From: an uncultured Nitrososphaerales archaeon
GTDB lineage: Archaea; Thermoproteota; Nitrososphaeria; Nitrososphaerales; JAAOZN01
Reading direction: 5' to 3'
Assembly: GCA_938029515.1 (NCBI GenBank)
Contig: CALJAQ010000017.1
Location: 1 to 10,625, forward strand
Length of the DNA: 10,625 bases
In this document: positions 5,967 to 10,625 of the stretch, in pieces
Layout of the letters: each line of letters begins with the position of its first letter
How positions within the stretch are numbered: the stretch's first letter is position 1
Made by a program: the position numbers and the translations under genes
Notes under the pieces: generated by a model
The model's database searches: none
What the model was told of the DNA's origin: nothing
Seen by the model: the letters and a program-made list of their open reading frames with translations, nothing else

Positions 5967-6492
5967 GCCTAGTGAAGACAGCGTCCTTCTTAGAAATGTT
6001 GTAGACTCTCTTTCAGCTAGTTTAGCTCTGGAGATAGGGTGTGGTGTTGGGTTTGTGTTAGAGTCTCTCGCTCAACGCTGCGTATTCGTGATCGGTGTTG
6101 ATGTGGATAGAAGTTCTCTAAATCAAGCAAGGCTTCGCTTAAAAGAGAAGGGGTTGACTAACTTTGAAGTACTGTGCTGTTCATCCGCAGAACCATTTAA
6201 AGCTAAAGCCTTCGACCTGATCGTGTTCAACCCACCTTACCTACCATCGTTAACTATCGAAGATAGGGCTGTGGATGGCGGTGAGAAGGGATTAGAGGTT
6301 ACATTAAACTGGCTTAAAGAATGTGCAAGGGTGGTTAAGGTTGGAGGTAAAGTGCTCATCATCTCCACAAGCTTATCTCCGCAAGATGAATTGATCAAAG
6401 GCGCACAGGCCTTAGGGTTTAAGATAAGACGCATCGCTTCAAAGCATCTATTTTACGAAGACCTTTATGCATACGAGCTTACGTTCGACTAA
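5953..6492 (+). CDS. HemK/PrmC-family protein-glutamine methyltransferase (Mtq2-like)
   Basis: Archaeal and eukaryotic short HemK homologs methylate the glutamine of the GGQ motif in peptide release factor aRF1/eRF1, usually with Trm112 as partner. This 179-residue protein has EPYKPSEDS at its start, the typical Mtq2 opening; SAM motif ALEIGCGVGFVL at 25-36; GVDVD at 48-52; and catalytic NPPY at 93-96 inside VFNPPYLPSL. It lacks the extra N-terminal domain of bacterial PrmC, as expected for archaea. The TTG at 5953 is the only usable start ahead of the conserved opening, because an in-frame TAG stands at 5941. It overlaps the ksgA 3' end by 14 bases in another frame, so translation is probably coupled. 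Its stop interlocks with the stop of the convergent TGS gene. Another small-molecule or RNA substrate is possible but less likely. Confidence 0.87.
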   Translation: MEPYKPSEDSVLLRNVVDSLSASLALEIGCGVGFVLESLAQRCVFVIGVDVDRSSLNQARLRLKEKGLTNFEVLCCSSAEPFKAKAFDLIVFNPPYLPSLTIEDRAVDGGEKGLEVTLNWLKECARVVKVGGKVLIISTSLSPQDELIKGAQALGFKIRRIASKHLFYEDLYAYELTFD

Positions 6493-7586
6493 GACATATG
6501 AAGCTCAACAACATCTCCATCCTTTAACTTGAAGTTTCTGCCAACCTTCACCCCTTCTGGTAGACCTCTACGCCACAATCTAGCGTAGTTGAAGAACTTC
6601 AGAAAGTCTTTATGTATCTCAGTAGCGAGATCTAAAATCGTAGCACCTTCTTTAAGAAGGGTGGGTTTATCTGCTGGCTGAGAGTTAGGCGCCTTCGTAT
6701 AGACCCTAATCTTACCCAACTTGGCTACGATCCTATTTACGAGCTCATCTTGTTCAAATGTTGGAAGAGATATAGTGTTGCTGAAACCCATTCTCCTCAA
6801 CATATCTGTAGCTTTTGATGTTAGTGGTATGAACTGTAGGTTTCTAACCTCTCTGCCGAAGACCGCTGCCTCCAGATCGTCTAAAGTTGCGGTCTTTGAA
6901 ACCTCCACTATAGCGTTTCTAATCATATACGATCTCAGGAAGTCTACGATTTCCCCCTCATTTAGATAGTTTGAACTGCCAACTACTCTTATTCCCCCTG
7001 AGGGGGTCTGTTTAACCCCTACATCCAGATTAGGTTTTTTAACTTCGATATTATGCTCTTCAAACCATTTTATTAATGTATTAACGTATTCTTCTCCTTC
7101 ATCTTTTAGTGGTGTTAAGATTATGTCGCTGTTTCTAGCTATGCTGTGGAAGCGCTCCTGCTTCTCACACCCTATCTGCTCGTCAAACGGTGTTAAAATT
7201 AGCTGTATAGTCAAGCCAGCGCCTTTAAGCACGCCGACAAGAGGTGAAGCCAGCGCCTCATGCGCTTCAGCATCTTGTGATGATATGGTGTTAAAGAAGG
7301 TGAGTGAGGTTTCTAAGCTGCTCATTATCGCTGCTTGTAGCGCCCCCTCCTTCCTGACCACCCACTTGCTTCTTGCTGATGTTTTACGGCGAAGCCTAGC
7401 TTTCTCAAGCTCTTCTTCGAGGGCTGCTATCTGCCTCTTTATCGACATCTCGAGTCTTTCTGTCCCTTTATGCTTAGGGAAGCTTGAATAGAACTCTTTA
7501 AGCAGTCTGAGCTTCTGCGCCGGGTCTTTGGCAGCTATGGCTTCAGCCCATTTTGCCTTAGCTTGCTCAGGTAGGTTGGTCGGCAT
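6489..7586 (-). CDS. TGS-domain protein derived from a DRG/Obg-type GTPase, G motifs lost
   Basis: The ends match archaeal DRG-family GTPases. The N-terminus has the family's helical part, MPTNLPEQAKAKWAEA with a coiled-coil-like stretch at 45-68, and EGALQAA leading into where the G domain begins. The C-terminus (about 292-364) is a TGS domain with IRVYTKAP, LKEGATILDLATEIHKDF, YARLW and LKDGDVVEL. Between them the fold is traceable, including GGIRVVGS at 197-204, TLDDLEAAV at 234-242, and a segment that normally ends in NKxD. The G1 P-loop is instead MSSLETSLTFF (88-98), without the GKS/T; DxxG is replaced around LTPFDEQ (131-137); and the NKxD site reads PLTSKATD (254-261). GTP binding is therefore unlikely. 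The frame is clean over 365 residues, so it is a maintained protein, perhaps a ribosome-associated TGS adaptor (inference). The ATG at 7586 fits the family N-terminus. Confidence 0.88.
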   Translation of the reverse strand: MPTNLPEQAKAKWAEAIAAKDPAQKLRLLKEFYSSFPKHKGTERLEMSIKRQIAALEEELEKARLRRKTSARSKWVVRKEGALQAAIMSSLETSLTFFNTISSQDAEAHEALASPLVGVLKGAGLTIQLILTPFDEQIGCEKQERFHSIARNSDIILTPLKDEGEEYVNTLIKWFEEHNIEVKKPNLDVGVKQTPSGGIRVVGSSNYLNEGEIVDFLRSYMIRNAIVEVSKTATLDDLEAAVFGREVRNLQFIPLTSKATDMLRRMGFSNTISLPTFEQDELVNRIVAKLGKIRVYTKAPNSQPADKPTLLKEGATILDLATEIHKDFLKFFNYARLWRRGLPEGVKVGRNFKLKDGDVVELHMS

Positions 7587-7602
7587 TTACCATCCTGCGC
7601 AT

Positions 7603-7610
7603 CATATAAG
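7603..7610 (+). promoter_or_regulatory. TATA-like element for the trmJ-type gene
   Basis: CATATAAG lies in the 62-bp divergent spacer between the TGS gene and the methyltransferase gene. A start of transcription about 25 bases downstream, near 7632, would give a leader of about 17 bases containing the purine-rich ribosome-binding stretch GAGGGAAGGG at 7638-7647. On the minus strand the same element is too close to the TGS start codon at 7586 for normal spacing, so I do not claim it for that gene. Confidence 0.4.
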
Positions 7611-7648
7611 TAGATAGTAAGGTTAGATAAGATCTTTGAGGGAAGGGC

Positions 7649-8362
7649 GTGTCTGATATGGGGGTAAGAAAACTTTCGCTTGCTGTGGTTGAGCCTACTT
7701 ACGCTGTTAATGTGGGGCACCTTGCTAGGCTAGTTAAGAACTTTGGGCTTCAATCGCTGATTCTTATAGGGCCTTCATTTAACTTAGATGAAGCTCTACC
7801 TTACGCTTCACGTGGTGCAGATGTTTTAAGAGCAGCTAAAGTGATGTCGCTTAAAGAGGTGTTTGAGAGCTTTGACTTGGTTATAGGCACTACATCTATT
7901 CCAGGCGGTTCAAGGAACATAAGGCGTTCGGCGCTCTCACCAGAGGCTGCTGCAAAACGCATCTTACAGAGTAAAGGTAGTATCTGCATTCTCCTAGGTA
8001 GGGAAACCATAGGTCTGACGAATGAGGAGCTCGAGTTATGTGACTTAGTAATCTCTATACCTACAAGTACAGCCTACAGAACCTTGAACATATCACACGC
8101 TGCAGCCATAATATTATACATAATCTCTATCACCTCTTCTCCGAAGGTTAAAAAAGCAGAGGTGCCAAGGAGTATGAGGACACTGCTGTTGAACTCTGCT
8201 CTTGAGTTAGCGGATCTATCTGGTTTTCCAAAGCATAAGCTTCAGATGCTGCGGAACGCTATAAAGATGCTTGTAAACAGAAGCCACCCAACATACAGAG
8301 AAGTATCTTTAATCCTAGGGTTGTTCAGAAAAGCTATCTTAGCCTTACATAGACAAGGTTAG
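7649..8362 (+). CDS. TrmJ-type tRNA 2'-O-methyltransferase (SPOUT/TrmH family)
   Basis: TrmJ enzymes add a 2'-O-methyl group to nucleotide 32 of the tRNA anticodon loop; archaeal members mainly modify C32. The 237-residue protein has the SPOUT order: motif 1 NVGHLARLVKNFG (21-33), motif 2 ILLGRETIGLTNEELELCD (114-132), and motif 3 IPTSTAYRTLNISHAAAIIL (137-156), which forms the deep trefoil knot and SAM site. The opening LAVVEPTYAVNVG is typical of TrmJ, and the C-terminal tail of about 75 residues is the usual helical extension. The GTG at 7649 sits directly after the GAGGGAAGGG ribosome-binding sequence; the ATG at 7658 is an alternative that removes only three residues. The gene is transcribed away from the TGS gene and its stop interlocks with that of the convergent Trm11-like gene. 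Position specificity is inferred from the family. Confidence 0.88.
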   Translation: MSDMGVRKLSLAVVEPTYAVNVGHLARLVKNFGLQSLILIGPSFNLDEALPYASRGADVLRAAKVMSLKEVFESFDLVIGTTSIPGGSRNIRRSALSPEAAAKRILQSKGSICILLGRETIGLTNEELELCDLVISIPTSTAYRTLNISHAAAIILYIISITSSPKVKKAEVPRSMRTLLLNSALELADLSGFPKHKLQMLRNAIKMLVNRSHPTYREVSLILGLFRKAILALHRQG

Positions 8363-9567
8363 CCAAATACCTTTTCAAAAAGATGAATCCCCCTCATCAC
8401 CCTTTGACTTGGATCTTCAATCAACAGTGGATACTTCTTGACCGACTTTAAGGGATATAATCTTAAACCTACTTTACTTGCTTCTCTGCTTATGTCAAAG
8501 GAGAGTATGCGTCTGCTTCTACTCTTAACACAGGGTAACACTATAGCAAGTCTACCACCTGTTTTCAGGTGTCTGCTTATTGAAGGCAAGCTCTTGTAGT
8601 AGATTGCGCTTGACCGCTCTAGCATTCTCTTAGCTTCTTGCTCTGTTGGTAGGTGTTTTAGCGGCGGTAGAAGTATAGGCTCTGTAGCGACGCCGTCAAC
8701 AACCCTTCTCTTTAATATCCTGTTTAGGTTTTCAGCATACCCTTGAAACAATTCGACACTAGCATCTCTAATACCATATTTCTCTAAGAGCCATCTGAGG
8801 TTCTTACGCGCCCCCTCTACTCTACTAGGTTCAGCATCCACGCCAATAACATTCAACCCCCTAATAGCAGCCTCGCCGAGTATAGTGCCTAAGCCGCAGA
8901 AGGGGTCAAGAAGAGTCTCTCCTTTTTTACACGCAGTGAGGTTAACCAAAATCCGAGCTAACTTAGGGGGTATAGTTATCGTAGGGTCTTGTATCGGCCT
9001 CTCTAGATCCCGCTGCCTATAGCCTATGTGATCTACAACCGCTACGGTCTTACCTACAAGCCAACTCTTTAGCTTAACCGCCACAACTTCAAACCCATCT
9101 TCTATGACATGTTCCTTCTGCAGCAGCTGTGAAGATACCTCATACTCCCAATTTGAATCCACTTTACGTATCTTCCCTCTAAGTAGCTTGGTCTTAACAA
9201 CCCCTCTACCCTTAAGGTATTCTTTGATACTTTCACGCAAATCTTCAGAAAACTTTAGAGCTGAAGATCGGCTTTCTGAATATGTGCTCACAGCCCACTT
9301 CATCTTATCTGTGAGTGCTGTAAGTGCCTCTAGATTCAGTCTATTGATTTCATCACTCTTTACTTCAGCGAATACTTCTGCAACCTTGTGCAGCCCACCT
9401 AACTCTAACCAGGTTTGTTGAGGTAGCATCTCTACTTCAATTATGCAGCACCTACCTACCCTCCCCAATACCAGATAATCTAAGTTAAGAAGTGTAGAGT
9501 ATGCTTCTAACTCAGCCTCTGAAAGAGCGCCATAAGCTAACGTAATGATGTATCTCTTCACAACCAT
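8359..9567 (-). CDS. Trm11/TrmG10-family tRNA guanine-N2 methyltransferase (COG1041-like)
   Basis: This family methylates the exocyclic N2 of G10 in tRNA. The 402-residue protein has an N-terminal half consistent with a THUMP-type RNA-binding region, then HIGYRQRDLERPIQDP (180-195) and PPKLARILVNLTACKKGETL (200-219), segments typical of Trm11-like proteins. Motif I of the Rossmann-fold methyltransferase follows: DPFCGLGTI at 221-229, then VIGVDAEPSRVEGARKNL at 240-257. The catalytic motif IV is not the standard D-PP-Y; the corresponding segment reads VATEPILLPPL (294-304). I recall TEP-type sequences in archaeal relatives, so this may be a subfamily trait. The ATG at 9567 lies two bases after the valS stop with no clear ribosome-binding site, suggesting translation coupled to valS. 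Substrate position is inferred from the family. Confidence 0.82.
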   Translation of the reverse strand: MVVKRYIITLAYGALSEAELEAYSTLLNLDYLVLGRVGRCCIIEVEMLPQQTWLELGGLHKVAEVFAEVKSDEINRLNLEALTALTDKMKWAVSTYSESRSSALKFSEDLRESIKEYLKGRGVVKTKLLRGKIRKVDSNWEYEVSSQLLQKEHVIEDGFEVVAVKLKSWLVGKTVAVVDHIGYRQRDLERPIQDPTITIPPKLARILVNLTACKKGETLLDPFCGLGTILGEAAIRGLNVIGVDAEPSRVEGARKNLRWLLEKYGIRDASVELFQGYAENLNRILKRRVVDGVATEPILLPPLKHLPTEQEAKRMLERSSAIYYKSLPSISRHLKTGGRLAIVLPCVKSRSRRILSFDISREASKVGLRLYPLKSVKKYPLLIEDPSQRVMRGIHLFEKVFG

Positions 9568-9569
9568 GT

Positions 9570-10625
9570 CTACTGAACAATATTATGCATCGAGATAAGG
9601 TCTGACGAAAAGATGGAGAGAGAAGAAGGTATGTCAACCTTAATAGGATCTTTAAGAGACTTTCCTAAACTCTTCTTCATATTCCATACATGTGAATTAA
9701 ATTCTATTATCTCCTTAGTCTTCGAGGCTAAGGATCTATCCCACACCGCCTCCGGAAAACTCTGCTTATGTATGCTTTCTTTGCCATATAATCTGCACCA
9801 AAAGTAGTCTGTTATGAAAGGTGTTATCGGTGCGTGGAGAAGGAGAATATTCTTCATGCAGGTGTGCAGAGTAAACCAAGCAGCCTTCTGCCCAGAGGGG
9901 TCATCAACCCTATATGCCCTCGGCTTCACCATCTCAACGTAATGTGATGCAAAGATTTTCCACACGAACTCGCGAAGCCTATTGGCTGGTATGAAGAAGT
10001 TAAATTCCTCATACCCCTTTCTACATGCATCCACCAGATTAGAGAGCTCCGCTAAAACCCACATGTCAGTCGATTTTAGTTCACCCTCTTCTACAACAGG
10101 GAAGCTCGAAATAAATCTGAGGAGGTTCCATAGCTTAGTCATATATTTTTGCACAGATGCTATTTTAGCTTCAGAGCATCTAAAGTCAGAGCCTAAGCTC
10201 GCTTCTGAAGCAGACCAAAGCCTGAACGCATCAGCACCATACTTCTTAAGAATAGGGATTGGGTCTAAGACGTTTCCTTTGCTTTTACTCATCCTCTCCC
10301 CCTTCTCATCGACTCCATACCCCATGATCCAAGCACGTTTAAACGGCGCTTTACCAGTTATCTGATAACATCTAAGCATAGTGTAGTGAAGCCAGGTTCT
10401 GACGATATCCTTACCTTGAGGCCTTATGGTTGCTGGATAAGCCTTTTCGAAGAGTTCCATATTTCGTTTATAACCTGAGATAAAAAGAGGGGAAATGCTA
10501 GAATCCATCCACGTATCAAAGGTTCTAGTATCGCCGATAAACTCCTTTCCGCCGCAACGCCTACAAGACTCGAATGGGCTACTATCACACCAGGGGCGAT
10601 AATATCTTCCAGCCTCAGGCACGTG
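9570..10625 (-). CDS. valS: Valyl-tRNA synthetase, C-terminal part (5' end beyond the window)
   Basis: ValS attaches valine to tRNA-Val. The visible part begins in the catalytic domain. The codon before the GTG at 10622 is CAC, giving HVPEAGRYYRPW, a continuous ValS motif, so that GTG is an internal Val and the gene runs past the edge. Numbering from it: a C20/C23 zinc-type pair, DTWMDSSISPLFI (36-48), RPQGKDIVRTWLHYTMLR (67-84), the KMSKS-type loop as RMSKSKGNVLDP (110-121), then KYGADAFRLW. These are ValS rather than LeuS or IleS patterns. After it comes the helical anticodon-binding domain, with APITPFITDYFW about residues 265-276. The long C-terminal coiled coil of bacterial ValS is absent, as is usual for archaea. 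It is followed by the Trm11-like gene after two bases, forming a tRNA charging/modification operon. Confidence 0.92.
   Translation of the reverse strand, partial: HVPEAGRYYRPWCDSSPFESCRRCGGKEFIGDTRTFDTWMDSSISPLFISGYKRNMELFEKAYPATIRPQGKDIVRTWLHYTMLRCYQITGKAPFKRAWIMGYGVDEKGERMSKSKGNVLDPIPILKKYGADAFRLWSASEASLGSDFRCSEAKIASVQKYMTKLWNLLRFISSFPVVEEGELKSTDMWVLAELSNLVDACRKGYEEFNFFIPANRLREFVWKIFASHYVEMVKPRAYRVDDPSGQKAAWFTLHTCMKNILLLHAPITPFITDYFWCRLYGKESIHKQSFPEAVWDRSLASKTKEIIEFNSHVWNMKKSLGKSLKDPIKVDIPSSLSIFSSDLISMHNIVQ

Noticed and set aside
10620..10622. GTG as the true start of ValS
   Set aside because: The preceding codon is His and HVPEAGRYYRPW is an internal ValS motif; the catalytic N-terminal half must lie outside the window.

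Overview
The window looks archaeal, probably from the TACK side (Thaumarchaeota, Aigarchaeota or Bathyarchaeota-like). The signs are methanogen-type HdrA/HdrC/HdrB subunits, the archaeal gene order DUF655-ksgA-hemK, an archaeal valyl-tRNA synthetase, archaeal tRNA methyltransferases, and a TGS-domain protein of DRG/Obg ancestry that has lost its GTPase motifs. I recall a similar degenerate protein from thaumarchaeal genomes, but I could not check this, so the lineage is an inference. Several genes start with TTG or GTG, and junctions are tight.

Region 1 (1-3727, + strand) is a redox cluster. It holds hdrA (5' end cut by the window), hdrC and hdrB with start/stop overlaps, then after 55 bp a GcvH-like lipoyl carrier protein. 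HdrA has a C-terminal MvhD-like extension without a single cysteine, so the usual [2Fe-2S] site for electron input is gone. HdrB keeps both five-cysteine sets for noncubane clusters. An HdrACB complex beside a lipoyl protein suggests that a lipoyl dithiol/disulfide may be the thiol partner in this organism; this is a hypothesis.

Region 2 (3728-4647) has no intact gene. Most of it is a decayed DDE transposase on the minus strand, readable only by switching frames. Beyond its 3' end lies a start-less open frame of 53 codons, and on the other side the promoter region of the next operon.

Region 3 (4648-6492, + strand) is an overlapping information-processing operon: DUF655 helix-hairpin-helix protein, KsgA/Dim1 rRNA dimethyltransferase, and HemK/Mtq2-like glutamine methyltransferase. 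All fit ribosome maturation and translation.

Region 4 (6489-8362) is a divergent pair: the degenerate TGS protein (minus) and a TrmJ-type tRNA 2'-O-methyltransferase (plus), separated by 62 bp. Region 5 (8359-10625, minus) is valS (5' end beyond the window) followed after 2 bp by a Trm11/TrmG10-like tRNA guanine methyltransferase. Both convergent junctions (6489-6492 and 8359-8362) have interlocked stop codons. Regions 3 to 5 are therefore almost wholly translation genes, while region 1 is energy/redox metabolism.
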